Below, one piece after another: positions 1-8,844 of a DNA stretch of 64,000 bases; positions within the stretch are counted from its first letter, which is position 1; each line of letters opens with the position of its first letter. Source of the stretch: Pseudomonadota bacterium (GTDB lineage: Bacteria; Pseudomonadota; Alphaproteobacteria; Micropepsales; Micropepsaceae); the NCBI GenBank assembly GCA_016201105.1, contig JACQDN010000036.1:22260-86259 (forward strand), written 5' to 3'. A program made the position numbers and the translations under genes. The notes under the pieces were generated by a model that ran no database searches, had not been told where the DNA came from, and was given only the letters and a program-made list of their open reading frames with translations.

Positions 1-122
1 CTCTTTCATCGCGGAAAACGTTCTTGACTTGCCGAAATCCTATTGAAAAAAACGGCAATCGCGCGGCTTGACCTCGCGCTTTAGCCAAGGTGAATTCCCG
101 CCAGGCAAGCGATGGGACACAT

Positions 123-779
123 ATGGAACGGCTGATCAAGGGCTATCGGGAATTTCGCAAGAAACGCTGGCCCGTCGAGCGCGCCAATTATTTGGAACTC
201 GCCGAAAAAGGCCAGAAGCCCGAATATCTCATTATCGCCTGCAGCGACTCCCGTTCCGATCCCGCCACCATCTTCAACGGCCGTCCCGGCGAGTTCTTCA
301 TCGTGCGCAACGTCGCCGCGATCGTGCCGCCCTACGATTCCGAACACGGCTTCTTCGGCACGCGCTCGGCCATCGCTTACGCCGTCGTCGCACTTGGAGT
401 GAGAAACGTTGTCGTGATGGGTCACGCGCAATGCGCCGGCGTGGCGGCGGCGATGGACCCGCGCGCCGCAGAAGGCGTTCCGTATGTGCGCGAATGGGTC
501 GAACTCTTGAAACCGGTCGTCGAAAATGCGGTGTGCGAGAAAGACGGGCTCGATCTCTGCCCCAATGTCGAGCGCGATACGGTCAAACTCTCCGTGGCGC
601 GCCTGCTGGACTATCCCTTCATCGCTGAACGCGTGAAGGCAGGAACGCTGAGGGTCGACGGCGCGCGCTTCAATATCGCCGATGGTGTCTTGGAAGTGCT
701 GAATCAAAAGGCTGGAAAGTTCATACCTGTCGAACGCAGATTGTCCTCGCTGCCGTGGCGCCAAGCGGCGTCATACTAG
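123..779 (+). CDS. beta-class carbonic anhydrase
   Basis: Interconverts CO2 and bicarbonate in the cytoplasm, with zinc at the active site. The protein (218 aa from this start) carries the beta-class signatures ACSDSR near residue 39 and GHAQCAG near residue 100, which supply the Cys-Asp and His-Cys zinc ligands. A GTG at 90 would add 11 residues, but beta-carbonic anhydrases usually begin just before a (L)IxGYxxFR segment, so I prefer the ATG at 123. Neither start has a strong ribosome binding site. It stands alone; the next gene lies about 60 bases downstream and is unrelated. Family assignment is secure, physiological role is not shown by context. Confidence 0.93.
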   Translation: MERLIKGYREFRKKRWPVERANYLELAEKGQKPEYLIIACSDSRSDPATIFNGRPGEFFIVRNVAAIVPPYDSEHGFFGTRSAIAYAVVALGVRNVVVMGHAQCAGVAAAMDPRAAEGVPYVREWVELLKPVVENAVCEKDGLDLCPNVERDTVKLSVARLLDYPFIAERVKAGTLRVDGARFNIADGVLEVLNQKAGKFIPVERRLSSLPWRQAASY

Positions 780-842
780 TGGCGCCGGGCTCATCGACAG
801 GTTCATTGCACATCGCTGCCTAACATCAGCTATAAATTGGTT

Positions 843-1370
843 ATGGAAATTCCCACCCTCGAAACGTCGCGCCTCATCATTCGCGGTCCCACGCCAGCGG
901 ATTTTCCTGCTTTTGCCGCAATGTGGGCGGACCCCGTCGTCACGCGCTTTATCGGTGGGGCGCCGCTGGGCGAAGAAGACGCTTTTGCGAAATTTCTGCG
1001 CCTCAACGGTCATTGGATGGTGTTGGGGTTCGGTTTCTGGTCGGTCATCGAGAAAGCGACGGGTACGCGCGTCGGCGAAGTCGGCTTTCTCGACGTGAAG
1101 CGTGCCATCGATCCGCCGTTTCACGGTACGCCCGAAGTGGGATGGGCGTTCATCCCATCAGCGCATGGCAAAGGTTACGCGACCGAAGCGGTGCAGGCTG
1201 CGCTCGCTTGGGGCGAGAAACACTTTGGCCGGGTGAAGATGGTCTGCATTATCGCTCCGGACAACGGCTCGTCGATCCGCGTGGCCGAGAGGTGCGGTTT
1301 CCTCGAAAAAGTTCGGACCACTTATAAAGGCGAACCCACCGTCGTCTTCGAGCGTCCGGCGTCCCCGTAG
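843..1370 (+). CDS. GNAT family N-acetyltransferase (RimJ/RimL-like)
   Basis: Transfers an acetyl group from acetyl-CoA to an amine; the substrate is unknown. The 175-aa protein opens with the ETSRLIIRGPTPADF segment typical of RimJ/RimL-like GNATs, has the EVGWAFIPSAHGKGYATEA acetyl-CoA binding stretch in its middle (HGKGYA is the pyrophosphate loop), and ends with the usual N-x-x-S-I-R-V-A-E-R-C-G-F segment. The open frame extends to a TTG at 837, but the ATG at 843 is the natural start. It lies between carbonic anhydrase and a dead gene on the other strand, so it is probably a single-gene unit. Confidence 0.88.
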   Translation: MEIPTLETSRLIIRGPTPADFPAFAAMWADPVVTRFIGGAPLGEEDAFAKFLRLNGHWMVLGFGFWSVIEKATGTRVGEVGFLDVKRAIDPPFHGTPEVGWAFIPSAHGKGYATEAVQAALAWGEKHFGRVKMVCIIAPDNGSSIRVAERCGFLEKVRTTYKGEPTVVFERPASP

Positions 1371-1395
1371 ATCAGCCCTTACGAGCCGCGCCTCA

Positions 1396-1531
1396 AAACT
1401 GCGTAGACTGAGGATGCGGCCGTCGGTTTCGAACACGATCGTGAAAGGATCCTCCGAAACGATTTTCAGCCCAAGATGTCGCCCTAAAACGCTTTGGCGC
1501 TTTCGCGGCTGGTGGTGGCGACGAAACTCAT
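1396..1531 (-). pseudogene. Remnant of a glyoxalase/VOC-fold protein, disrupted and 3' truncated
   Basis: On the minus strand an ATG at 1531 opens MSFVATTSRESAKAF, then a TAG sits where VOC proteins have the Tyr of AFY. The frame continues GDILG and, after an apparent one-base loss in the glycine codon, reads LKIVSEDPFTIVFETDGRIL. This is the first beta-alpha-beta-beta half of a small glyoxalase/bleomycin-resistance family protein (known members read like F-Y-x-x-x-L-G-L-K-x-V-S-x-D-P-F-A-L-V-F-D). Similarity stops around 1400, at the 3' end of the convergent acetyltransferase gene, so over half of the gene is gone. One nonsense change, one frameshift and a truncation make it non-functional. 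Family call from memory of the motif, not from a search. Confidence 0.65.
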
Positions 1532-1619
1532 GGCTTGGGCGGATGAGGGCAACGACATGGGCTAGCCTCACTGGCGCATCGTGCTCTACACAGTAGCGCG
1601 AAAAGCCTCGGTCTGCCCC

Positions 1620-2072
1620 ATGCCCGGTCTCTATTTCGAAGAGTTTTCCGTCGGACAGAAATTTGCCCATCCCATCCGGCGCACGGTGACCGAAGCCGAC
1701 AATGTCTTCTTCACCGCGATGACGCACAACCCGGCGCAGCTGCATCTCGACGAGGAATACGGCAAGACCACGGAGTTCGGCGCGCGCATCGTCAACTCGC
1801 TGTTCACGCTCGGTCTGATGATCGGCATTTCCGTGGGCGAAACCACGCTCGGCACCACGGTGGCCAACCTCGGCATGGATGAAGTGCGCTTTCCCAAACC
1901 GGTCTTTCACGGCGATACGCTGCACGTGGAAACCGAAGTCCTGGAATTGCGCGACAGCAAATCGCGCCCGCTAAACGGAATTGTTCTGTTTCTTCACACT
2001 GCCATCAATCAGCGCGGTGAAATCGTGGCATCGTGCAAGCGCTCGGCCCTGATGCTGCGCAAACCCAAATGA
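1620..2072 (+). CDS. MaoC-family acyl-CoA hydratase
   Basis: Hot-dog-fold enzyme that hydrates an enoyl-CoA type substrate. The 150-aa protein starts [15 protein letters not shown] and shows the hydratase-2 region [18 protein letters not shown] followed by FGARIVNS, with catalytic Asp and His positions kept. An upstream in-frame start at 1581 is unlikely. Its stop overlaps the ATG of the next gene (ATGA), so the two are translationally coupled. The partner is a CitE-like lyase. This pairing resembles the hydratase/lyase pair used for itaconyl-CoA, methylglutaconyl-CoA or mesaconyl-CoA breakdown (for example Rv2499c/Rv2498c of M. tuberculosis); the exact substrate is inference. Confidence 0.85.
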   Translation: MPGLYFEEFSVGQKFAHPIRRTVTEADNVFFTAMTHNPAQLHLDEEYGKTTEFGARIVNSLFTLGLMIGISVGETTLGTTVANLGMDEVRFPKPVFHGDTLHVETEVLELRDSKSRPLNGIVLFLHTAINQRGEIVASCKRSALMLRKPK

Positions 2073-2941
2073 TCCTGCGCTCGCTCCTGTTCGTGCCGGC
2101 CGACAGCGAGAAGAAGCTCGCCAAGGCAAAGTCGTCGTCGGCCGATGCGCTGATCCTCGATCTCGAAGACTCCGTGACCAAGGAAAATCGTCCCCGGGCC
2201 AGGGATCTGGCGCGCGAATTCCTGAAAGACAAACACGCTCAAACGATCTGGGTGCGCATCAATCCTTTGGGCAGCGACGACTTCATCCGCGACGTTGAGG
2301 CCATAGTTGCCTCGCGTCCGGCCGGCTTCGTCGTGCCCAAAGCCGATGGTCCGCAGACTTTGGCGACCATCGACGGCCATCTCAGCACCCGGGAGAACAA
2401 AGCGGACATTGTACACGGCACCATCAAACTTTTGCCCGTCGCCACCGAAACGCCGGCGGCCGTACTTTCGCTGCCGGAATATCGCATCCCGCCGCCGCGT
2501 CTGGCGGCCATGAGCTGGGGCGCGGAGGATCTCGCCGCCGCCTTGGGCGCTACCACGAACCGTGACGAGAGCGGCGAGTTCCTGTTCATCCACAAGATGG
2601 TGCGTGCGCTGGTGTTGATCGCGGCCAAGGCAGCCGGCGTCGACGCGATCGAAACCCTGCACGCGGATTTTCGCGATAGCGCCGGGCTGGAGCGCGCCGC
2701 GCGTCTGGCGCAGCGCGAAGGCTTCTGCGGCATGCTGGCCATCCATCCCGATCAGGTAGGGATCATCAACGCGGCGTTCACGCCGTCGTCCGCCGACATC
2801 GAACACGCCAAGAAAGTCGTGGCAGCGTTTGCCTCCGGCGCAGGCGTCGCCTCACTCGACGGCAAGATGCTCGATCAGCCGCATCTCAAGCAGGCGAGGC
2901 ACGTACTCGCCTTGGACGAAGCGATCCGTTTACGCCGTTAA
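2069..2941 (+). CDS. HpcH/HpaI aldolase / CitE-like CoA-ester lyase
   Basis: Cleaves a beta-hydroxyacyl-CoA (malyl-, citramalyl- or HMG-CoA type) to acetyl-CoA and a keto acid. The 290-aa protein starts [17 protein letters not shown], the hallmark of the CitE subgroup, followed by [10 protein letters not shown] (metal-binding Glu/Asp), WVRINPL (substrate Arg), and GFVVPKADG. The C-terminal lid region has [18 protein letters not shown]. The ATG at 2069 overlaps the stop of the MaoC gene, so they form one operon. Being stand-alone without citrate lyase alpha and gamma subunits, it is a CoA-ester lyase rather than part of citrate lyase. Its last bases overlap the convergent OPT gene by 12 bp. 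Confidence 0.87.
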   Translation: MILRSLLFVPADSEKKLAKAKSSSADALILDLEDSVTKENRPRARDLAREFLKDKHAQTIWVRINPLGSDDFIRDVEAIVASRPAGFVVPKADGPQTLATIDGHLSTRENKADIVHGTIKLLPVATETPAAVLSLPEYRIPPPRLAAMSWGAEDLAAALGATTNRDESGEFLFIHKMVRALVLIAAKAAGVDAIETLHADFRDSAGLERAARLAQREGFCGMLAIHPDQVGIINAAFTPSSADIEHAKKVVAAFASGAGVASLDGKMLDQPHLKQARHVLALDEAIRLRR

Positions 2942-4891
2942 GCGCGCGCGTTTCATCATCCAGCCGTAGAGAATGACGATCAGCGCCAGGAAGGTGGCGA
3001 TGGCGATGGGATTGGCCCACGCGAAATCGGCCGGCACGACACCGAGCGGCGCGTCGTTCGAGAACCCGACGATCAATCCCGCCAGCACGACGCCAAACAG
3101 GCTTTCGCCCACGATCATGCCCGACGCGACGAGCACACCGAGCTGCTCGGAGTGGGCCGGATCGCGCGTGCGTTTCGTCCAGTTCTTGTAGCCATGGCCG
3201 ATCACCGCGCCGATCACCACCGGCAGGGTCGCCGACATCGGCAAATAAATTCCGATGCCGACCGCAAGCGGCGGCAGGCGCAGCCATTTGACCAGACCCA
3301 GGACTTCGTCAAGCACGACCAAGGCGACGCCCAACAGCGCGCCGTATCCGATCATGTCCCAGGCGAGCTTGCCGCCGATCACGCCTTGCGCCAGCGCGGA
3401 GATCAGCGTCGCCTGCGGCGCCGCCAGCGGCTGCGCGGTGATGGTGTGGACATTCGGCGCGCCGGCAAAGCCGAAGGCTTGCGCCAGGAGGTTCAACACC
3501 GGGGGGATGACGGCGGCGCCCGCGATGACGCCGATGATGAGCGCCCATTGCTGCGCGCGCGGCGTGGCGCCCACCAATTGTCCTGTTTTCAAATCTTGAA
3601 GGTTGTTGTTGGAGATTGTCGCGATGGCAAAAACGATGGCCGTCGCGAACAGCGCGAAAGCTACCAATGCGCTTTGTGCATTCTCAGCGGGATGAACGAC
3701 TGCGACGAACAGCGTTGCGCAGATCACGATGGCAAGGATGCCGACGCCGGAGACGGGACTGTTGGAGGCACCGATCAAGCCCGCCATGTAGCCGGTGATC
3801 GCCGCCACCAGAAATCCAACGATGAAGACGAAGGGCAGCGCCGTCGCGACCAGCGTCGTTGTATTCGCCGCCAGAGGCGTCGGTTGCAGGAACTGGAAGA
3901 GCAGCCAGACGATCACAACGAGACAGATCAGGGTGATCAGCCCGATCCATCCCGGTGACATGTCGGTGTCGCGCAGGTCTGCGGATCCGGCGGCCCTTGC
4001 GCGCGACGCGCTCAAGGTGGACACGACGCCGCCGACAACCGGTCCCACCAGTTTGATCAATGTCCAGATCGACGCGACGCCGATGGCGCCGGCGCCGATG
4101 AAACGCACTTTGCTGCGCCAGATGTGGTCGGTGTGATCGGCCAGCGACAATGCGCTGCCCACATCCAACGACGTCAAAATCGGAACCGCGCCGGCCCAGC
4201 TGATGAGCAGACCGAGCAACATCGCCATGCCAACCGAGAGTCCGACGAGATAGCCGGCGCCGACGAGCGCCAGCGAATAACCCATGTCGAAGCCGCTGGA
4301 GGCCGTGCGCGTCACGGCAAAGAACTTTGTGTACTCGCCGGTGGCGATGCGCGTCGCCGCGAAGATCGCAAGGCCAGCCGAAGCGAGCGCGCCGTAGACG
4401 ACTGCGAGCAATCCTTCGCGCGCTTCCTTGGAGGCTTCGCTGCGCGCGCGCTCGCCCACTTCGAGCACTTCGGCCGCCGCGACGCCTTCGGGATAGGGAA
4501 GATCGGAATTCGTCACCATCGCGCGGCGCAGCGGAATCGTAAACAGCACGCCCAGCACGCCGCCTGCCGCGCAGATCTGAAACGAGGTGAAGAACGGAAA
4601 GCCCACCCACCAGCCGACGATCACAAGGCCCGGCAGCACGAAGATGATGGCCGAGAGCGTGCCGGCGGCGGAGGCCACTGTCTGCACGATGTTGTTTTCC
4701 AGGATGGTGGAATTCTTGAACGCCGACAGCACCGCCATGGAAATGACGGCGGCGGGAATCGAGGTCGCGAAGGTGAGGCCGACCTTCAGTCCGAGATAAA
4801 CATTCGCCGCGGTGAACAAGAGCGTGATGGCGATGCCCAGAACCACCCCGCGAAAGGTGAGTTCCAGTATAGGTCTTGCCGGCGCGGACAT
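2930..4891 (-). CDS. OPT family oligopeptide transporter
   Basis: Inner-membrane, proton-driven carrier for short peptides or metal chelates. The 653-aa protein begins MSAPARPILELTFRGVVLGI and is almost wholly hydrophobic, with about 14-16 membrane segments. Family landmarks are AANVYLGLKVGLTFATSIPAAV near the N-terminus, NIVQTVASAAG near residue 65, and SNSPVSGVGI and NNNLQDLKTGQLVGATP in the second half (N-N-N-L-Q-D-L-K-T-G is very characteristic of the bacterial OPT branch). Length is normal for prokaryotic members. It appears monocistronic: the next gene in the same direction is an ankyrin protein starting over 1.5 kb upstream. The substrate cannot be read from sequence. Confidence 0.93.
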   Translation of the reverse strand: MSAPARPILELTFRGVVLGIAITLLFTAANVYLGLKVGLTFATSIPAAVISMAVLSAFKNSTILENNIVQTVASAAGTLSAIIFVLPGLVIVGWWVGFPFFTSFQICAAGGVLGVLFTIPLRRAMVTNSDLPYPEGVAAAEVLEVGERARSEASKEAREGLLAVVYGALASAGLAIFAATRIATGEYTKFFAVTRTASSGFDMGYSLALVGAGYLVGLSVGMAMLLGLLISWAGAVPILTSLDVGSALSLADHTDHIWRSKVRFIGAGAIGVASIWTLIKLVGPVVGGVVSTLSASRARAAGSADLRDTDMSPGWIGLITLICLVVIVWLLFQFLQPTPLAANTTTLVATALPFVFIVGFLVAAITGYMAGLIGASNSPVSGVGILAIVICATLFVAVVHPAENAQSALVAFALFATAIVFAIATISNNNLQDLKTGQLVGATPRAQQWALIIGVIAGAAVIPPVLNLLAQAFGFAGAPNVHTITAQPLAAPQATLISALAQGVIGGKLAWDMIGYGALLGVALVVLDEVLGLVKWLRLPPLAVGIGIYLPMSATLPVVIGAVIGHGYKNWTKRTRDPAHSEQLGVLVASGMIVGESLFGVVLAGLIVGFSNDAPLGVVPADFAWANPIAIATFLALIVILYGWMMKRARLTA

Positions 4892-4960
4892 GCTCTATCT
4901 CCTTGTGAGTTGGCTCTGTTTCGAGTGCGACTTCAGCAGAGAGTTGTCTGTCAACGAATC

Positions 4961-6454
4961 CTAGTGGCTGGTCGCTTTACGCAAGAGTGGTAAGGCCGTT
5001 TGATATTTTGGCGACTTTGCCAGCGATAGAGCGGTATTGCCATCCTTGTCTTGGATGGATGGGTCAGCTCCCGCGGCGAGCAATTCGGAGACGACATCTT
5101 CAAGGTCCGCATTGTAATCCCCCTCTGTTATATCGACCTTCCTCGCTCCCACTGCGTACATGAGCGCTGTTTGACCGTCATTGTTACGCGCATTGACATC
5201 GGGGTGAGCAGCCAGTAGCGCGGCGACCGTATCGCGATCGCCACCACCTTTAGCACCACTCATAAGTGCGGTTTCGCCGATCTCATTGCGTAGATCGACC
5301 TGCGCGCCATGGGCCAGAAGTGCCTTAACAACATCGGCATTTCCTTCCGCTGCTGCACGCATAAGCGGGCTATATCCATGCACTCTCACGACATTTGAAT
5401 TTGCTCCGGCGACAAGCAAGATTTCCACTGATGGCGAATCTCCATTGACTGCGAGGTCGGTGAGCGGTGTGTCGCCCTCTTTGTTGCTTGGATTGGGATC
5501 GGCGCCGGAAGCCAGCAGAATTTCAAGTGTCCGCTTTCGCCGCAAGTGAATCTCCTCGAGTCGCGGAGCGAGCTCGCCGGCGCCCGGACTCGGAAATCCT
5601 CGGGACGCCAATATCTTCATGGTCGTACGAAAATCGGGGCGGTTGCCCGGACCGGAACCGAACGGCATCGACATGAGTGTCGCCATTCCGGTGACGAGGA
5701 GTTCCAACGACGAAGAATCGGTTGCCAGCTTGAGGGGAGTGTCTCCTATGATGTTCTGTTCGTTCACTTTTAATCCGCGCTTCAGAAGAAAAGAGACCAT
5801 CTCAGGTTGGCGTGCATGTGCTGCCAAATGCAGGAGAGAGTCGCCACGGGAGTCCTTGAGATCGATCCGTGCCCCGCGTTGAATCAAATCCCCTGCAAGA
5901 TTGGTGTCGATGTAAGGAGTGTCTTCACTCAATGCAGATAATTTCAAATATGAATCGTCGAGTGCGAGAAGTAAGGCGCGTTCGCCCAAGGGGGTGGCAG
6001 TCAGTTTTGCACCGGCCGTTAACAGTGCGCGAGCGACGTTCCAGCGTTTTGAGATCAGTGCCGAGAGCAACGGTGTTTGTCCCGTCGCCGTCGTGGCGGC
6101 GTCTATGTCAGCCTTCGCTTGAATGAGCAGCATCACTGCTTCGACGCTTCCGCCGGCAGCCGCGTGATGCAGCGCCGTGATGGCCCCGGTTCGAGTCGCG
6201 CGGGGATCGGCTCCGGCAGCGAGCAGCACTTTTATGACATCGACATAGCCATGCTCCGCCGCCAGCATGAGAGCGGTGGCATCCTTTGTGCCGCGATCGT
6301 CGGGGGGTGCGCCGTCGGCGAGAAGAGTTTCGACCTGGGCAAGGTCGTCCTTGCTCGCGGCATCGGCCAAGACTCCCGGAGCCGGCGCAGCGCTCGCTAC
6401 GGTGGGCATGAGCAGGAACATGGCGGCGAGCACCAGCCAAATTAGTGATTTCAT
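4961..6454 (-). CDS. Secreted ankyrin-repeat protein
   Basis: The 497-aa protein has a Sec signal peptide (start MKSLIWLVLAAMFLLM, cleavage after VASA) and then about ten ankyrin repeats covering nearly the whole length, with classic helices such as DATALMLAAEHGYVDVIKVL, ADPRATRTGAITALHHAAAG and YSPLMRAAAEGNADVVKALL. Ankyrin repeats bind proteins; nothing in the protein suggests an enzyme. The open frame runs 40 codons further upstream without a signal peptide, so I place the start at the internal ATG. Base composition is visibly less GC-rich than its neighbours, which could mean later acquisition. A terminator ends the preceding hfa operon upstream of it, so it has its own promoter. Function unknown; periplasmic location inferred. 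Confidence 0.88.
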   Translation of the reverse strand: MKSLIWLVLAAMFLLMPTVASAAPAPGVLADAASKDDLAQVETLLADGAPPDDRGTKDATALMLAAEHGYVDVIKVLLAAGADPRATRTGAITALHHAAAGGSVEAVMLLIQAKADIDAATTATGQTPLLSALISKRWNVARALLTAGAKLTATPLGERALLLALDDSYLKLSALSEDTPYIDTNLAGDLIQRGARIDLKDSRGDSLLHLAAHARQPEMVSFLLKRGLKVNEQNIIGDTPLKLATDSSSLELLVTGMATLMSMPFGSGPGNRPDFRTTMKILASRGFPSPGAGELAPRLEEIHLRRKRTLEILLASGADPNPSNKEGDTPLTDLAVNGDSPSVEILLVAGANSNVVRVHGYSPLMRAAAEGNADVVKALLAHGAQVDLRNEIGETALMSGAKGGGDRDTVAALLAAHPDVNARNNDGQTALMYAVGARKVDITEGDYNADLEDVVSELLAAGADPSIQDKDGNTALSLAKSPKYQTALPLLRKATSH

Positions 6455-6538
6455 CAAACGCACCCCAATTGCAGAACGATTTCGAAACCTGCAGCGCGCG
6501 GGAAGATTGATGGATTTTCGATGAGAAGTGTAGAGCGC

Positions 6539-6572
6539 AAAAAAAAGAGGGAGGGTGTTTCCACCCTCCCTC
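6539..6572 (-). terminator. Intrinsic terminator of the hfaABD operon
   Basis: Perfect 11-bp stem (arms GAGGGAGGGTG and CACCCTCCCTC, 4-base loop) that, read on the minus strand, is followed directly by eight T residues. It sits about 70 bases after the hfaD stop codon and before the ankyrin gene. Confidence 0.9.
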
Positions 6573-6643
6573 AAACATCTCCGTCGTTTAGCCCCCGGGA
6601 GATGCTCCTCGCGGATCGATGCCCCTCTGTTATTGGCCCCCGA

Positions 6644-7309
6644 TCAATTGCCCGTCGAATAGTGGACGATCTGGGCGTCGTTGCCGATCGCCGTCGAACT
6701 CACCACCGCTGTGCCGCCGATGTTGACGGCGCTGGCGTTGACGGTCGAATTCAAGCTCGATTTGTTGAGCTGAAAGTTCTGCACCGGCGCGTTGGGCGCG
6801 TTGGTGTCTTCTTCGAAGGTGTTGCCAAGTGCGCTCGAGGCGATCGTCATGTCGCCGCCAACGTTTTGAACCGTCGCGTTGATCTTCGAGGATGGATCCT
6901 TCACTTCGCATTCCTGGTTGGAATAAACGTCGGTCGTCGTCGGATCGGTCGAAATGTTCGCCGAGTTGCACACCGCTTGCGAAACCAGGCTCACGTTTTT
7001 GCCCACGTTCTTCACGTTGGCGTTCAAGGCCGAACTGATGTTCACGCTGGTGGCGAACTGATTGTTGGTGACTTTGGTGTCCTGCATCGTCGTCACGTCG
7101 AGCACGTTGGCGGCCGCAACGGACTGCGCGACCGCGTTGTCCTGCACGTTCATCAACTCGGTGTTGACGGTGGAGACGACCGTGTGAAGGTTGACCTGGC
7201 CGTTCAGGATCTGGCTGCCGTTAGTTGTCGAGTCCCCGGCGTAGGCGAGGCTCAGCGGCAGGATCGTCAGAGCCGTAGTAGCGGTAAGGATTTTGATTAG
7301 ACGGGTCAT
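6644..7309 (-). CDS. hfaD: HfaD-like holdfast anchoring protein
   Basis: Last gene of an hfaA-hfaB-hfaD cluster. In Caulobacter HfaD is an outer-surface protein that helps tether the polysaccharide holdfast to the cell. Here it is 221 aa with signal peptide MTRLIKILTATTALTILPLSLAYA and a body rich in Asn, Thr, Ser and Val arranged in repeated beta-strand-like units (for example NVKNVGKNVSLVSQAV and NATVQNVGGDMTIASSALGN), plus two cysteines near residues 110 and 130. The start is fixed by AGGAG eight bases before the ATG. This start lies 89 bases inside the 3' end of hfaB in another frame. It is much shorter than the roughly 400-aa HfaD I recall from Caulobacter. The call rests mainly on gene order plus composition. 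Confidence 0.72.
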   Translation of the reverse strand: MTRLIKILTATTALTILPLSLAYAGDSTTNGSQILNGQVNLHTVVSTVNTELMNVQDNAVAQSVAAANVLDVTTMQDTKVTNNQFATSVNISSALNANVKNVGKNVSLVSQAVCNSANISTDPTTTDVYSNQECEVKDPSSKINATVQNVGGDMTIASSALGNTFEEDTNAPNAPVQNFQLNKSSLNSTVNASAVNIGGTAVVSSTAIGNDAQIVHYSTGN

Positions 7310-8264
7310 TGGTATTCTCCTGGTTGATTGCGTTCTGAGCCGTGGTGATAGGCGTGGAATTCTGCTGCGCACGTTCGTTCGGATTGGCCAGCGGGTCGCT
7401 TTGCGTTTCGCAGGCGCTCTGCGGCATGCGATAGAGGTTGGACATCATTTCGAGCACGGCGCGTTCGATGACCGAGCGCACGGCGAGCTGAATGGGCTCG
7501 AGAGCGCTTTCGCCGACGCTGGCGTCGAAGAAGGTATGACCGAGGAAATCGAAGGCGCCGACGGAAATCTGCCGGCCGATGATCTGCTTCTGCTCTGAGA
7601 TCACTTTGACGACTTCGAGCGTGTTGGTGTCGACGAGACGAAGATCGAGGCCGACGTTCATCACATACATGCTACCGCCGGCCGTGCCTTTGAGGCCGTT
7701 GGTGGCGGCCTCGCCCGCATCCGCGTTGGCGCCCATCGAACGGATATTGAAGTTCAGTTCGGTGATGCCGCCGACGAGGTAGTAGTCGGAGCCGGGAATC
7801 GAGCCTGCGAAGATCTTGCGGTAGTCCTGGGGACCGTCGGCGGTGCGCGGACTGTCGCCGATCAGTTTGTTGTTGGCATATTTCAGTTCGAGCTCGGCAA
7901 CGGACGTATCGAAGCGCTCCACCAGGGGAACGCCGGCTTTGGCCAGCGCGCTCATCGCCATCAAGGCCGCGCCTTGCGTCAGCTTGCGCCCGCCATTGTC
8001 GGATTCGGTTTTGCCCGTGTAGTCGGCGATCTGGCCTACCGCCACGCGCAGCGGATGCTGGCTTGTGTACGCGGTCATGCAGCGAAGCGCGTCGGAATAG
8101 GGCGTCTCGTTGGCGATCACCGGCGCATCACCGATGGGCGTGGTGTAACGGCCCGAATCGTCGGCCGACGGGCTGATGCAGCCCGAAAGCGTGCCCGAAA
8201 GCGCAATCGCGGCGAGCGCGAAAACGAGCGGTTTGATGAAATGACGGCGTCCGCGAGCGGTCAT
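7221..8264 (-). CDS. hfaB: HfaB, CsgG-family outer-membrane secretion lipoprotein
   Basis: CsgG-like lipoprotein; in Caulobacter HfaB secretes or assembles HfaA and HfaD at the outer membrane. The 347-aa protein has an N-terminal lipoprotein signal (IALSGTLSGC, lipobox L-S-G-C), and CsgG-like segments: RVAVGQIADYTGK, the TQGAALMAMSALAKAGVPLVER helix-strand region, and VGLDLRLVDTNTLEVVKVISEQKQI near residue 210. A low-complexity Asn/Gln-rich tail follows residue 295; this tail is the part that overlaps the hfaD start. It lies 14 bases after hfaA, so hfaA, hfaB and hfaD form one operon. Confidence 0.88.
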   Translation of the reverse strand: MTARGRRHFIKPLVFALAAIALSGTLSGCISPSADDSGRYTTPIGDAPVIANETPYSDALRCMTAYTSQHPLRVAVGQIADYTGKTESDNGGRKLTQGAALMAMSALAKAGVPLVERFDTSVAELELKYANNKLIGDSPRTADGPQDYRKIFAGSIPGSDYYLVGGITELNFNIRSMGANADAGEAATNGLKGTAGGSMYVMNVGLDLRLVDTNTLEVVKVISEQKQIIGRQISVGAFDFLGHTFFDASVGESALEPIQLAVRSVIERAVLEMMSNLYRMPQSACETQSDPLANPNERAQQNSTPITTAQNAINQENTNDPSNQNPYRYYGSDDPAAEPRLRRGLDN

Positions 8265-8278
8265 GGGTGGGGGTCCCC

Positions 8279-8713
8279 TTACTTGCCTTTGAGTTTGACG
8301 GTGGCCTTCACGTCACCGGTATTCGTCTGATGCGAATTCACGATGACCGTGTTCCAGGAACCGACGGTGATGACGTTGAGCGAATTGCCGATGGCGGTCG
8401 CGTCGCCGAACATGGAGCTGGTGTGGTTCTGAATGCCTACGCCCGAGCTGAAGGCGCTTGCAGACGCCGAAGCGCTGGAGCGGGCGAAGGAGGAACTGGT
8501 GAACTGTCCGTTCACGACGGTCAGGTTGCCGTTGGCATCGCGCAGCGAGGGATCGACAGCCGCGTTTTCCTGCCCGGCATTCATGCCGTAGGGGTGATTG
8601 TATTCCGCGGCATTGGAGTAATCGCCTGCTTGCGCCGCGCCCGCGATGAGCAGGCAAGCCAGAGCGGTAAGCCCGAACGTCTTCGACCCGAACGTCTTCG
8701 AAATGGTGCGCAT
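8279..8713 (-). CDS. hfaA: HfaA, holdfast anchoring protein
   Basis: Small secreted protein (144 aa) that in Caulobacter forms amyloid-like, curlin-related polymers anchoring the holdfast. Seen here: signal peptide ending AGAAQA, then a short mature chain with NHPYGMNAGQENAAVDPSLRD, an ARSSASASASAFSSGVG low-complexity stretch and an NSLNVITVGSWNTVIVNS strand-rich C-terminus. The signal peptide contains a nearly exact 15-base tandem duplication giving FGSKTFG. It is first in the hfaABD operon on the minus strand; the upstream region of about 130 bases to the divergent isomerase gene must hold the promoter. Confidence 0.83.
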   Translation of the reverse strand: MRTISKTFGSKTFGLTALACLLIAGAAQAGDYSNAAEYNHPYGMNAGQENAAVDPSLRDANGNLTVVNGQFTSSSFARSSASASASAFSSGVGIQNHTSSMFGDATAIGNSLNVITVGSWNTVIVNSHQTNTGDVKATVKLKGK

Positions 8714-8844
8714 GGCTGTGTGCCCGGTTTATCTCCGCACCCATGGAGCAACCGCCGTGCCAACGCTTAACGGCCGTTAAGCGCTCGATCTGTTCCAAAG
8801 CGGGACGAACACGGCTAGTTTTGCGGCAAAGCGCGGAGAGCGGC

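Noticed and set aside
2009..2806. Minus-strand open frame across the lyase gene
   Set aside because: Shadow of the CitE-like lyase, composition not protein-like.
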